Source: Porogramme epimiltina | Taxonomy: Eukaryota; Basidiomycota; Agaricomycetes; Polyporales; Polyporaceae | Direction: 5' to 3' | Length of the DNA: 64,000 nucleotides | Assembly: GCA_900155495.1 (NCBI GenBank) | Contig: FTLJ01000413.1 | Coordinates: 53,849-117,848 of the forward strand | Part shown: one piece after another, positions 11,767 through 24,859 of the stretch | Numbering within the stretch: the first letter of the stretch is position 1 | Layout: each line of letters begins with the position of its first letter | Position numbers and translations under genes: made by a program | The notes under the pieces: generated by a model | What the model was told of the DNA's origin: nothing | Seen by the model: only the letters and a program-made list of their open reading frames with translations | The model's database searches: none

Positions 11767-12660
11767 ATGGACTACCCCGCACCCCGTCAGAACAGGCCTC
11801 CTCGCATTGCTATCACCGCCTCCTTCCTCCTCATCGCCGTCTTCGTCATTTGGCTCCTCCTTCCCCGCACTCCACTCCCCGTCGAAGACATTATCCCCAT
11901 TCCCGTCGTATCAAAGGTGAGCCGCCCCAACCTATCGCCGCGTCCATCCCTAAGCGATACCCTCCTCAGGCTGTCGTCATTCTCAATGGCCCATCCGTGA
12001 GCGGCACCGTCACATTTACCCAGCCTGTCCCCACCGCGCCCGTCTCTATCACTGGCGAGGTCAAGAGCTTCCAGGCGGACTCTAAGCATGGCTTCCACAT
12101 CCAGTCCGTACTTCCCTTTCCTCCTCGCGTGCTGCTAGTCCTCATGCCTCTATCTACTCCGCAGCGCCTCTGGCGACCTCAGCAACGGCTGCCTCTCCGC
12201 AGGCCCCCACTTCAACCCCTTCGACCGCACCCACGGTGCGCCGACTGACCTGAACAGGCACGTCGGCGACCTGGGCAACATCGCCGCGGACTCCAAGGGC
12301 GTCGCGGCACTCAACTTCGAGGACTCCCTCATTTCCCTCAATGGGCCGCTGAGCATTGTCGGGTGCGTGTCTTGATCTATTGCCTTTCTGCTTGCAGCTA
12401 ATGAGCTGCTTCTTTTGACGTGCAGTCGTGCATTGGTGGTTCACGCGGTGCGTACATTCTGCTGCGAGCGGCTGTGCGGGGCGCTCATGCGCGAGACAGG
12501 GGGAGGACGACCTGGGGCGTGGCGGAGACGACGAGTCGCTCAAAACTGGAAACGCGGGTGCACGTTCGGCGTGCGGGATTATCGGTACGTCGCGTTCTTC
12601 GTCGCTCGCGTGCGCGTGTGCGCTCACGCTTTTGCCTCGGCTCCAGGCATGGCGCCGTGA
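11767..12660 (+). CDS. Cu/Zn superoxide dismutase with N-terminal membrane anchor
   Basis: Converts superoxide to oxygen and hydrogen peroxide. The first exon (ATG 11767) encodes a short basic leader and a hydrophobic segment, [19 protein letters not shown] (about residues 14-32), an uncleaved anchor or signal peptide absent from ordinary cytosolic SOD1. After splicing: [18 protein letters not shown], then [14 protein letters not shown], where a phase-2 intron with donor at 12093 restores the Cu-ligand HIH. Then come [13 protein letters not shown] (bridging and Zn His), RHVGDLGN (His and Asp Zn ligands), [23 protein letters not shown] (last Cu His), and the end SACGIIGMAP. All metal ligands and both disulfide cysteines are visible. 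The C-terminus is very short after CGIIG. Five introns. It probably acts at the cell surface or in the secretory pathway. Confidence 0.9.
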
Positions 12661-13476
12661 AGACGGAAGTTGTCGAGGGCTTAGGGACGTGTTTATTGGT
12701 AGGATATCTCCATAGTACGTGCGGAACATCGTTATGCCACACCTGCTTCATGCGTTGTATCTGCTTTCACTTATCAAAAATGCTTTCGTGGATTCGCTGT
12801 ACACTCTCACAAGTGTGCGCATATAAGCCTCCTACTTGGTCTCTTCATAACGAAGCACTCCCGTGACACGGGCATTGGGCCGAAGTGGTTCACACGCACA
12901 CCGTGGTCAGAGCGCACTTTGTGGTTTGTTGCGGGATCATTGCAGCGCAAGCCCGAGGCTGGGAGTGTCATTGCCCGTTTCCAATCGTTTCGTTCCTCGG
13001 GTATGCAATTACCAGGCCGAAAGTTACCGGCGCTTGAGATGCCTGTTATGGGACGCTGGCTATGGCTTATTGATCTCATCTTGCCTCCCTATTCTTCCCG
13101 CCTCCTAACCTGCAAGTCATACCACCCTCGCCTATCCTCTCTGCTTCTATTATATCTTCGCTTCTGACCTTCCAACATAATGCGAAGGTGGCTGCACGCC
13201 GACCGGCAGCCGTTTAGATGCGTTCATCCCCGTCCGGGGTAGGATTCTGTTGATATGTCAGCAATCCCTGGGCTTCGAACGCTGAGTAATATACAAAAAT
13301 CTACCCTCGCGATGGTAGTCAGCATTGCGCAATACCTGGAAGTACACCTTGGCCGTCGGAAATTGTAGGAATGTGGTAGCAAAGACGCCTCGAGAACTTT
13401 CATCTTCCCCACGAGTTCACGATCGACCCGGCAACATTAGAACCGACATCGCACGTGCAGAGCCACTTCCCCGTCC
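12661..13476. other. Intergenic region SOD to flavin oxidoreductase
   Basis: About 800 bases with no supportable gene. Open frames of 60-148 codons on both strands (for example 12420-12866) run through the SOD exons or have no motif. It carries the SOD 3' flank and the promoter of the next gene. Confidence 0.5.
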
Positions 13477-13483
13477 TATAAAA
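13477..13483 (+). promoter_or_regulatory. TATA box of the Old Yellow Enzyme-family gene
   Basis: TATAAAA within CCTATAAAAGCTGC, 74 bases before the ATG at 13551. Note the similar TATAAAAGCTGC before the HMG-box gene at 16429. Confidence 0.6.
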
Positions 13484-13550
13484 GCTGCGCTCGCGGAAGC
13501 ACCCGTTCACTATCCTCCCACAACAGATCCTCACGACAAACCGACCAGCG

Positions 13551-15079
<1,529 letters not shown>

Positions 15080-16428
15080 ACCTTAGTGCCAAGTATTGGG
15101 TTGCGCGCGTTTCGGAAAAGTAGGTAGAATGTAGCATAGATGTATACACGATTTTTCTCAGCTCGCGAGCGGCCTAGGATTGCGTGAGAGATTGCCCTCC
15201 GGTCAAGAGAACACTGCCTATGGCTCAGGTGGCTGCGAGCGATGAGGTACTTGACCGCGAAACGAAAGGCGCCAGTCCTGGCGGGAGTAGCAAGTCTTGA
15301 GCTGGGAGGGTGGGGGGGGGGGGGGGGGGGGNNNNNNGAGACGTCAGTGAAAGAATGCGGTCCGGACAGTGCGCTGCCATGGATGCTGTATTCGGTAAAT
15401 TCGAGCCATCGAGGTTGATTAGGGGTAGGACCCTGGCTTTTGTTCAAGAGACCCGGCCGGGAATGATGATGGGGGGGCAGCGAAGTTATCGGAGCGGCAA
15501 TGCGCGGCGACGAAGCCAGGAGGGATGCGAGACGAACTTCGGAGGGGGGTGGAGAAGCATGTTGTGGAGGTAGTACAATCGACCTGGATCTCGAGTATTG
15601 GATCATCCGACTCCGAGGGTGAACAGAAGGGGAAGGAGAGGAGGGGGAGGTGCAAGTGGCGGAAGGGGATTGCCGACGTGCACACCACACGAGGTGGGGG
15701 GCTGCCTTAAGCTTTGCGGCCTGGCCCTGCACACGCGGCGGTCGGGAGTCGGGACGCAGTTTGCGTTGGGCGCTCCCCGCCCGGGCCCGCCGAAATCGTC
15801 ATTCCCTCGATGGATCTTTCTGGTTCCCCGGGATTGCTTTATCCGGCACGCCTGCCTCGTTGCTCGACTCTGGCAACTCTGTGCCCGCGTCCTCTTTCAC
15901 TGGCCTAGATGCATGGTGCGAGTATACTATGGTGTTGCGAGCAGGGGCCAATGCTCATTTCTCTTGAGAGAGAGAGCGTACAAACTGCGGCTGTGGGTAC
16001 GAGCGCAGGCGGCGAACAGGACCATCCCCGGCAACTCAGTAAGACACCGGAATGACTGCTAATCAACTTCCTCTGCGGCAGCTCTCTCGCTCCTCAGCCA
16101 AGCCAATTTCCCTCATCGTGAGTCGTCCCACAGAGTTCAACTCAAAGAGGCAAGCGAGAATACAGTAGAATACCTATACACCTGCTGATGAATGGCCTGG
16201 CAATGAGGGAGCCGGAGCGCGTCCAGGGCGATGGGCAGCGCCCGAGGAGCGGCTAGTCCTCGTCCGAATTGCATTGTCCGTGGGAGAGCGGGATCGGGAA
16301 CGGGGGATCTAATCACCATGCGTCTTTGTGGCCGCGGGCGCCTGATCCCTCGGCGCTCGCTGTAGTGTCCGGCGCGGTCAGGCTCTCTCTCTCCTACCCC
16401 GACGACGTCCTCATCCTCTTCCCGTTCA
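15080..16428. other. Intergenic region with assembly gap
   Basis: About 1.35 kb. It contains a run of 20 G (15312-15331) followed directly by six N (15332-15337), so the assembler failed at the homopolymer and its true length is unknown. Frames crossing the gap are artefacts. No gene is recognisable on either strand. Confidence 0.7.
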
Positions 16429-16435
16429 TATAAAA
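16429..16435 (+). promoter_or_regulatory. TATA box of HMG-box gene
   Basis: TATAAAA in CATATAAAAGCTGCC, 101 bases upstream of the ATG at 16530. A C/T-rich stretch lies between it and the start codon. Confidence 0.55.
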
Positions 16436-16529
16436 GCTGCCATGGCTCTCGCGTCTCAGGTCCACTATCCCCCCCCGCACCATCACAACCCACCCCCAGC
16501 TCACTTCTCCCCTTCTCCCCTCAATCCCA

Positions 16530-18070
16530 ATGGCTCCCACTCGCTCTCCCCGCGTTCGCGCAGGTGCGTCCCGCTCTTCCCTCCGTCTCCCCCTCCCCCA
16601 CCGCTCTCTGACCAACTTTCACTCCCGTGCAGCGCGCGGCTCCTCCACCCCATCCCGCGGTCCCCAAGTACGGGTCGCGCCCTCCACTCCCAGTCCCTCC
16701 ACGACGTCCGGGTCGTCCCCCTCCGTCCCCCCTTCCTGCTACGTCCCAGCATCTCCCGCTTGTCCTTCCCCCCCGGACTCGCCCCACTCCTCAAGGGTGT
16801 CACCTTCCTCGTCCCCCTCCTCTTCTCTTTCCCCCTTCTCTTCTCCCTCTCCTCTGCCTTTCCAAATCCCCAGAAAGAAGCCTTCCCGTTGCAAGGATCG
16901 TGACCATGTCCCCCGTCCCCCCAACTGCTTCATTCTCTTCCGGAAGGAAGCGAGGCGCGAGATCAAGCGACGCGCCATTGAGGAGCGCGAAACCGGACTC
17001 TCTAAAATCGCCGGTCACATGTGGCAGAAGTTAGACCCCGACGTGAGGAAGCGCTTCGAGGTCCTCGCTGAGAAGGCTAAGCTTGAGCACGCCAAGCTCT
17101 ACCCCGGCTACCGCTTCTCCCCCAAGCCCCGCGACGAGCCCGCAAAGAAGCGCAACATCAAGCGCAACACGCCCGCCCGCGATGCTCTTTTTTTGCAAGT
17201 CGCCGACGGCATCCTCAAGGGCAAGTCGGATGAGGAGCTCCGGGCTGCCGTGGCTGAGGTGGATGCGGAGCAGGAGCGCGAGGAGCGCGTCCTCGCCACC
17301 CGTACCCGCCGCGCGCGCCCGGCACCTTCCCCCGCGTTCATGTACGCGCCCGCGCGCGACGCGTCCTCTTCCCCAGCGTCCTCTTCCTCTGCTTCCTCTC
17401 CCTCGACCTCCTCTTCCCCGGTCTTTCTGCACCAGCAGTCCCCGCTTCTGCCCCCCGCGTGCCCGGACGCGCTCCCCGAGCTCCAGGCTCTCCCGGGCTC
17501 GTTCACAGCCCTCAACTTTGGTGCCTTCGCACCCGCCCAGGTGAGCCGCTCCCTTCTCGCGCGCCCTCGCGATCGCGCGTGCTTACGACGCGTCATCAGG
17601 CGCTCGCGGACCCCCCCGCGGACTTGGCCATCGATGCCGAGACCGGGTGGATGCGCGCCCTCTCCATGCCCCTTCTGCCCCTTCTGCCCACTCCCCCGAC
17701 TGAGTTCGCCGCAGCGCCGATTCCTGCGTTCGCTCCCATCCCCGTGCCCGTCCCCGGGGGCTGCCTGGGGTTCTACCCTGGGGGCCCCACGGACGAGCGT
17801 CCCCCGCATGCGCTCGTCCCGGCACCCAACGTCTTCGGCGACCACCCCGCCCGCGCCGACGCCGCGTACAACATGCCCCTCGATGACTTGGAGCTGCTGT
17901 ACGCCCTGGAGGGCCTTCTCCCCGCCCCTACTCAACCCATGCAGAACTGGAGCGGCCCCTACCCCGTCCACGGCCCGTTCCCGCAGCCGCCGCCATCGCC
18001 GCCTCAGACGATGGGCAACATGCACACCCCCGCTCAAGGGGCTTGGGCTCAGGGCTACTGGACGCAGTGA
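16530..18070 (+). CDS. HMG-box transcription factor (MATA_HMG/SOX-TCF class)
   Basis: Sequence-specific DNA-binding regulator. ATG 16530 opens a long Ser/Pro/Arg-rich leader. The single HMG box lies at about residues 126-200: RPPNCFILFRKEARREIKRR, then LSKIAGHMWQKLDPDVRKRF, then AKLEHAKLYPGYRFSPK. The IAGHMW and YPGYRF words place it in the MATA_HMG/SOX-TCF class, whose basidiomycete members act in sexual development and fruiting. After the box there is a basic stretch (PAKKRNIKRN), an acidic helix, then Ser/Pro low-complexity sequence. One intron, from about 17540 to about 17600 (ATCAG acceptor), joins FGAFAPAQ to ALADPPADLAID. The protein ends WAQGYWTQ. An alternative small intron in the leader cannot be excluded. 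No pheromone-receptor or homeodomain gene is nearby, so this is not evidence for a mating-type locus. Confidence 0.85.
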
Positions 18071-18902
18071 GTGCCTGGTTCGTGGTGTCTGCGGTCGGCC
18101 GGCCTGGCGCCGCCCTCGCCGGCACCGTTCCTAATGGTGTCGAGCGGCACGCGCGTCTCGCCCGTCCCGCTCCACGTTAAAGTGTTCCTTTCTCTCGTGC
18201 CTCTCCCTGTCTCTCGGACCTGTTTTCCTTCCATCATCCTTTATGCCTACCATCTGCTCCCGTCTCCTCTCTCATGCATCTCCTCACAAATTCCCCTCAC
18301 GAAGTGTCCCCCCACAACGTCTCCCCTCACAAAGTCTTCCCTTGCCTTCCATCACCAAGTCCCCTCTCTTAGAACGCGGCGGGGATGCCCTAACGGCTCG
18401 CGCACGCTACTTCACGACAACAAACATCAATGTGTCTCATCTCCCCCCCTAATCCATTTACGACCTCTGTGACGACTCTTCAGTTGTATCCACACTCTAC
18501 GGACACTTCACCTCCGCTCGCTCACGCGAGCTTGTTGTACCTTTCCCTTGTTTTACACCATCTATGTGGTTGTTCCGGCTCTACCATTACTTGTACTATA
18601 GCTGTATTAATCGTGGTCTAGACTAGGTCTAATTTGAATACACACGCTCGTTGGATGGAATATGTCGCGTGTGCACACACTGAATTGGCGCTTCCGGCAA
18701 TGCGAGAAGGAGTTTGAGGATGCGCGTCTGCTCTCGATCGCCGCGCACGCGTTCAAGGCGGCTCAACGGCGCGGAGGCGCACGCCGATGCCCAGCGTCAC
18801 CTGCTCACCAGCCTCAGCTGGGCTCGCCTGCACCCATCCCCCTCTACTTGCTACTTCCCCCTCCACGGGCCCACGCAGCCCGGAACGCCCCAGCCCGAGG
18901 AC
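18071..18902. other. Intergenic region HMG-box to RICTOR
   Basis: About 830 bases, C/T-rich for the first 400, then more AT-rich near 18590-18660. No gene recognised. The RICTOR coding start could lie further upstream in this interval, since the frame is open from 18714. Confidence 0.45.
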
Positions 18903-21900
18903 ATGCCCGCCAACGGCGCCGACCACCACTCCACCAGCAGCCTCTCCATCCCCAGCCGGCCCTCCTTCGACAGCACGACGCTCAATGGCTCGGCCACCGT
19001 CCTCCCCAGCATTGCCTCGTCTTCGTGGGCCGCGGACACATCGACTATCGGCGATAATGAGCGGAACTCCGAGGTGAGGTGACTGGAGTGCTCGGCGCGG
19101 GACTATAGGGTGTTGACAGGTCCCCCTCAGCTCCAGGCACTTACCGATCAGCTCAACCATGAGTTCATGATCAAGGAAGGCGCAGAGGATATGCTGCGCC
19201 AACCCATCCCTGTGAGTTTTGCGTCCTTCCGTGTGCTCGATTTCACCGCACCTTCCGCACATCCTCCGGGTATGCCGCTATGATCGCGGAGGATGGTGTC
19301 TCCTTCAATGCTAGTGCGGATGTGCCGGAGCTGACGCCTCTATCCGGTGCAGGACGCGCTCAGGAGCGATGTCCAGGCAGAGCTCAGGACCGCCATGCAG
19401 AAGATCGCCACCCTCAAGCGCGCCATTGATGCCTGTGAGCTGCCTTGCCACCTCCGAGCGTTGCCGCTGGGTGCTCACGCGAGATAAGTTACCGGCCACG
19501 GGGCGCGCAAGCGGGGTAGCGAGTCCGGGGGCAAGCGCACGTTCCCCCGCCCGCCGCCGATCGACCCTGGCCACGGGGAGTTGCTGTGGGAGGAGGAGGG
19601 TGGGGTGGGGCGAGGTGCGTGTCTGGCTGTCTCTCCCAGTCGCCTCGGCTTCATCGTTTCTTCCGTGCGCGCGCGTACAGATGATTTCCGCTCGACGATG
19701 CACCAGGCGAACAGCGCAGTGAAAGCGCTGCTCATGCTCTCCCGGCCGTCTCATAGCCATTCGAGCGCGATACCGTCCCCGTCTACGTCCCCGTCGAGCT
19801 CGACCTTGACCCTGCCCAACCTCGCCACCGCGCCCGAGTCGGAGATCAACCGCGCGCGGATAGAGACGATGAACAAGCTTATCGGCATCCTCCAGCGGTC
19901 GCTGCGCATGCGATACGAGCTCGACGTCGCGGAGGTCGTGCACGCGTGAGTCCTTCGCTCGTAGTGCGCCGCAGGGGCGTTTGGTGGCTGAGGCGTTCGG
20001 TTCCGGGGCAGGATTCTTCCCGCGCTGGCGGACAAGGCTACGAAGCAGTCGCGCGCGACCGCGTACAGGCTCATCCGGCACTCGCTAGTCGACGCCCACT
20101 CGGTGCGGCGCGTGGGCGAACAGAACCTCGATTGGTACATCGTTAAGTAAGTGTCCTTCCTCTCTCTCTCTCTCTCTCTCTTCTCGCTTCCCCCCCTCTT
20201 CCGCGGCCCTGGCCCTAGCTGACCCATGCGGATACAGGTCTCTATCGCGCGACAACAAGCACACGGTCGAGAAGGAGCAGGCGATCAAGCTCATCCGCGC
20301 CATCGTCGAGATCGGGTCCGAGCGACACGGAACGCACGGCGCCGCGGTGGGCTCCGGCACCGTCCCGCTCTCGGACGCGGTCACGCGCGCGCTCATCGCG
20401 GTCGCAGAGTACCCCGAGGACCCGTTCAAGCCGATCTGCGTCCAGACGCTGACCGAGATGCGTACGTGTGTTCCGGCTGTGAGGAAATGGGGTGTGCGCA
20501 GGCTGACCCTGTGCGCAGTGCTGATCGACATCGAGCTCATGGCGCGGACGGGGGGCATTCGCGTGCTACTACACGCGCTGGCGGAGGGCCCGTTAGAGAT
20601 GGCGCCGCTACTCACGTCGGCGTTTTTGCACATCATCGACTCACCGAGGACGCGGGCGTACCTCCACCCCGGGACAGACGTCGAAGTGCGTTTCAAGAAA
20701 ACATAGTATGTGCGATGCAGGGTTCTGACCTGTCGGCTTCAGATCGCACTCTCTGGTATTACGGATGCGTACGGCAAAGGCGTGGAACATACCGAGAAAA
20801 TAAAAGGATGCGCGCGGATCGTGTCTTCGATGCTTCGAACATGGAGCGGTGAGCTTGCAGATTAATAGTCGCATCGCGAGACTAACTGGGCCGTTGTTAG
20901 GATTGATGTATTGCTGCATCAACGACAAGTCGGCCATTCGCGCTGTCATCGACTGTCTGCGAATACCATCTCTCGAGACTCGAGTAAGAACCGATTGTGA
21001 TCTCGTAAATCGTTCGGCTGCTTACAGTTGCGGCAGGAAATCATCCTTGACATGTTCTTCGACCTTCTGAATATCAAGCCGCCCGAGTGGCATCGAGCCT
21101 TCATTGACGGGCGACGATTGACAAGTGAGTGATCTGGCGCCACGGCCGAGAACGCAAATTGACACATTGCAGTGTACCGCAGATCGAGGCAGAGTGCTGA
21201 GATGCAGACTGCCGATATACCCCATCGACCGCAGGATACCCTCAAGCTGACTGACCAGTATATTGCTTTACTCATTTTGGTTTTCACCAACGCTGGCCTA
21301 CTCGACGTGAGCATAATCATCGGGTTTCGGGAGGCCGTTATTGACAGTGCGCGTACAGGCGTTGACGTCGATGTTCGAGGAGTCGAGCGTTGGCTCTGCA
21401 TTGTCCCGAAAAGCTACATTGCTCATGGCTGAAGTGCTCCAGAAGGCGAACCGGGTTCTGCCACTATCTATAGCAGCAAAGATACAGGCGTTACCGCAGA
21501 TATTTACCCTCGCTTCGGACTACCTCGATAATGAGCATCGGATAGTTGGCTCGTCCGCGCTGTCTGCAATCGACAGCTTCAATAGGCATCGCTCACGATT
21601 CGAGCCGACCGTCAGTACCGACTCGTCGCGCCCTAGGTGGGTCGATTTTACTGTCCTAGACATGCTCGATTCTGATGGAGCACAGGGCGAACTCCGTCGA
21701 GGATGCTGTCCGACGAAGCCAGCGCGCTGTGGAGCAGGAGAAGATGAAAACGAGGATGCAGATGGACGAGAAGACGTTCCAGGCGAGCATGCTCGAATCG
21801 CAGGTGCTGCTCACGAAGGACCACATGAAGTGGAACTTCGAGCTGCTCCAGGACCTCGCGGACGGGCCATTGCACAACCCGAAGCGGATGGAGGAAGCGA

Positions 21901-24567
21901 TCAAGGTGTCGCGGTACATGCGCAAGCTCATGTCGTTCTACCACCCGTTCGCGAATCGGTTCAGTAGCATATCGTGGACACAGGTGCGGTCGCTAGCCGG
22001 CCTGGTATTTGTGATGTTCATGCTTTCGTTCGCAGCTGAACGCGAAGTGGGTACGATTGGGCTGCTCGCTCTTGTCCGCACTCCTCGCAACACAGGATGG
22101 GCTGCGGTTCCTCCTTGAGGATGAGTTCTTGCCTCAGCTCGTGAAGGGCTTTGCGCAGTTGAGCTCGGTGAGCATACTCTTAACCCAAGCATACTTTGCC
22201 CCTGATATCACTCCAGACAAATCTCGCGCCAGTCTCGGACCCAATATTCTCCAAGCAGCGGATGTCGAATACTTTGACTGCGGGGTATTTCGAGATGTTG
22301 GGTGTCTTGAGTAAACGCAAAGAAGGGCTGGAGTGAGTGAGATAACTGTGCGGTCCCGGCACTAAGCTGATCGATAGTGTTAGGCTTCTGGAGAAGTTCA
22401 AGTTCTTCACGGCTTTCTACCAACTCAGCGAACTCCGGAGTCGGGAGGATTTGATCAGGGGCATCATCGAGAATTTAGACTTCAGCGTGTAAGCTTGCCT
22501 TTACCTAGTGATTCCATTCGACACTGACCAGCCGAAGTGACGGGCATTCACGGATCGTCTTGTCGAAGGCTCTGATGTCAAGCTACAAGGTAAGTCCTTC
22601 CCCTTCCCAATATAACCTCCCTCACTTAACACCATCCTACTCCATAGCACGTACGACGGTACGCCACGATCCACCTCGGCGGGCTGATCAGCAAAAGCCA
22701 GAACGCGCAGGCGTGGATGCTGCGGCTGCTGCTGACCCAGCTGTACGACCCGGAGCTGGAAGTGCGCGATCTGGCGGTGCGCGTGCTCGAGGAGGCGTGC
22801 GAGTCGACGGACGTGCTCCAGACGGTGGTCGAGATGCAGCCGACTCTGGACCATCTGGGCGAGGTGGGGCACCCGCTGCTGATAAAGTTCATGTCGACGC
22901 CGACGGGGTTCCGGTATCTATATGCGGCGAATTATATTGACAGGGAGATGGACCTGTGGTTCAATGTAAGTGCTCCTTGGGTGGAAAGGGGGGGAGCAGA
23001 CGATGGCTGACCGACGATGTTGGTGTACAGGAACGCAATCAACATTATGTGGTGCACATTGAGATCTTCCTTGCAAAGGCATTCAGCATGAGTGTTAGCG
23101 ATGATGACGATGAGATGCTGTTAGTGCCGTTCCCTCCCTGCCGTCACTTCAGGACTTAACGTTGTTCCAGGGCATTTGACGGCATCGTCCCGCCACATTT
23201 CTACGGTGTCATGGCCAAAACAGAGCTTGGATGTGAGGTTCTGCAAGATAAGGGCCACTTTGCGGAGTTTGCCCACTTCATTCGCCAGCATGGTCTAGAG
23301 AGCGAGGATAGGGACTTGATCATCAAGCTGAAGAGCGTCCTTTGGGCTGTGGTCAGTTACATCGTTTTCCACCCTTGCCTGGGAGTGAGTGAACTGAGGC
23401 GTTCGTACAGGGGAATATCGGCGCTACGGAAGGTGGCTTGCCCTTCTTGGAAGACGAAGAGATCATTCCCGCTATTCTCGAAATCGCAGAGCAGTCGCTG
23501 GTGCTTTCCGTCCGAGGGTATGTAGTGGACTTGCGCCCACGGGTTGTAACGGACTGCTGACGCACTCTCCAGAACGTGCTTCTTCGTTCTGGGGCTGATC
23601 TCATCTACGCCACAAGGGGCAGAGATCCTCGACGACTATCACTGGGAGGCGACACTGTCTCCACTGGGCCTTCCCACCGGCTTGTGTGTCCCAGTGGACG
23701 TCGACCAGTTCATCTCGGTAAGTGTCTGACATGTGGATATCGGTAGCGCCTCTGACTCTCGCCGGTAGATACCCCCATGGGAATGTGTGGCGAGCGAGGC
23801 GGTAGACGACAGTGCCCTTGCACCACCAGAGACAGAGGAAGAGGAGGAGGTCATGACGGCGATCTACAACCTCGCGAACACGGTCATCGCCAACACCGCG
23901 TCGCGGTCTCTGACGAAGTGGGTCCTCCCTCCTTGCACGCCGTTGGATCATGGAAGCTAACGCAGGCACGGAACGCAGGATGAAGAGCAAGCCCGAGTAC
24001 CGGCACATCTTCAGCTCGCCGCGGATGTTCTACCGAGCGCTGCACACGATCTCGACGCAGAAGTACCGGCTGCCGGTGCGGCGGTACGTGTTCGACCTGT
24101 TCAACATCGAGCTCGACGCGGACGTCGTGCGGCTGCTCGCGGAGGGCGCGGTCGCGCTCCGCGTCCCGTACCCCGTCGACTCCGAGTCCGAGGCGGCGGC
24201 GACAAACGGCACGAGTGGCAGAGACGCGAGCGAGAGCGAGAGCAGGAGCGAGACGAGTACGAGTGATAGCTCGGACGTGGACACGGATCGCGGGCACGCG
24301 GTGGTCGAGGACGAGGACGACTCGCGCACGGAGCCGCGGGTGCCGTCGATGCCCCCGCCGCCGCCTATACCACCGAAAGCGGCGGCGGGGAGGCCGAAGA
24401 TGCGGGAGTCGCTGATGCCGTTCCGGCAGCGGACGGTGCGGCCTGCGGTGTCGTCGGAGAGCGAGGAGGAGGTGTCGGACGGGGAGGCGGAGGTGGTGAC
24501 GAAGAAGCGGGCGCGGGCGCCGGTGATGAGCTTGCGGCCGAAGAGTCGGATTATTGGGTTCAACTGA
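18903..24567 (+). CDS. RICTOR / Tsc11 / Ste16 homologue, TORC2 subunit
   Basis: Scaffold subunit of TOR complex 2, which controls AGC kinases, actin polarity and membrane stress responses. The start is taken at ATG 18903 (MPANGADHHSTSS). Early exons give an HR1-like coiled coil (LQALTDQLNHEFMIKEGAEDML). The RICTOR N-terminal domain follows: RLIRHSLVDAHSVRRVGEQN, WYIVKSLSRDNKHTVEKEQA, IKLIRAIVEIGSE and VLIDIELMARTGGIRVLLHA. Middle blocks include VLLTKDHMKWNFELLQDLAD and MEEAIKVSRYMRKLMSFYHP. The conserved C-terminal RICTOR domain has STYDGTRYATIHLGGLISKS-type and FMSTPTGFRYLYAANYID sequence (about 22650-22950) and KSKPEYRHIFSSPRMFYRAL (about 23985-24050). A Ser/Glu-rich tail ends SRIIGFN. Around twenty short introns. 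The family length is about 1300-1500 aa, consistent with this span. The exact N-terminus is uncertain. Confidence 0.92.
20160..20181. repeat. CT microsatellite in a RICTOR intron
   Basis: About ten CT units in the intron that follows the WYIVK exon, next to the polypyrimidine tract before its acceptor near 20237. Likely length-variable between strains. Confidence 0.85.
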
Positions 24568-24859
24568 GGGTGCGCCGTGCGGGATGGTGGGAGATCGGGA
24601 GAGGGATGGTATGTCGCTGCATCTTCATGCTATGGTTTTCGGACGCTGTTGTATATTGCTATTTGAACATCGCATCGCATGTGTAACTTGGCATCTCATG
24701 TGTACTACTCAAACTGCAAATGGCATTGTTATGGCTAGAGCGCAGGGACGCTCCACAGAACACAGTGTAAGGCGAATGAATATGTGGTTGAAGGTAGTGC
24801 TGGGCTGGTTGAGGCACGCGGATGGAGGACGGGAGCAAATGAGAATGCGTGTATTACAT

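Noticed and set aside
16530..18070. HMG-box gene as part of a mating-type locus
   Set aside because: Agaricomycete mating loci are defined by homeodomain pairs or pheromone/receptor genes; none is in the window.
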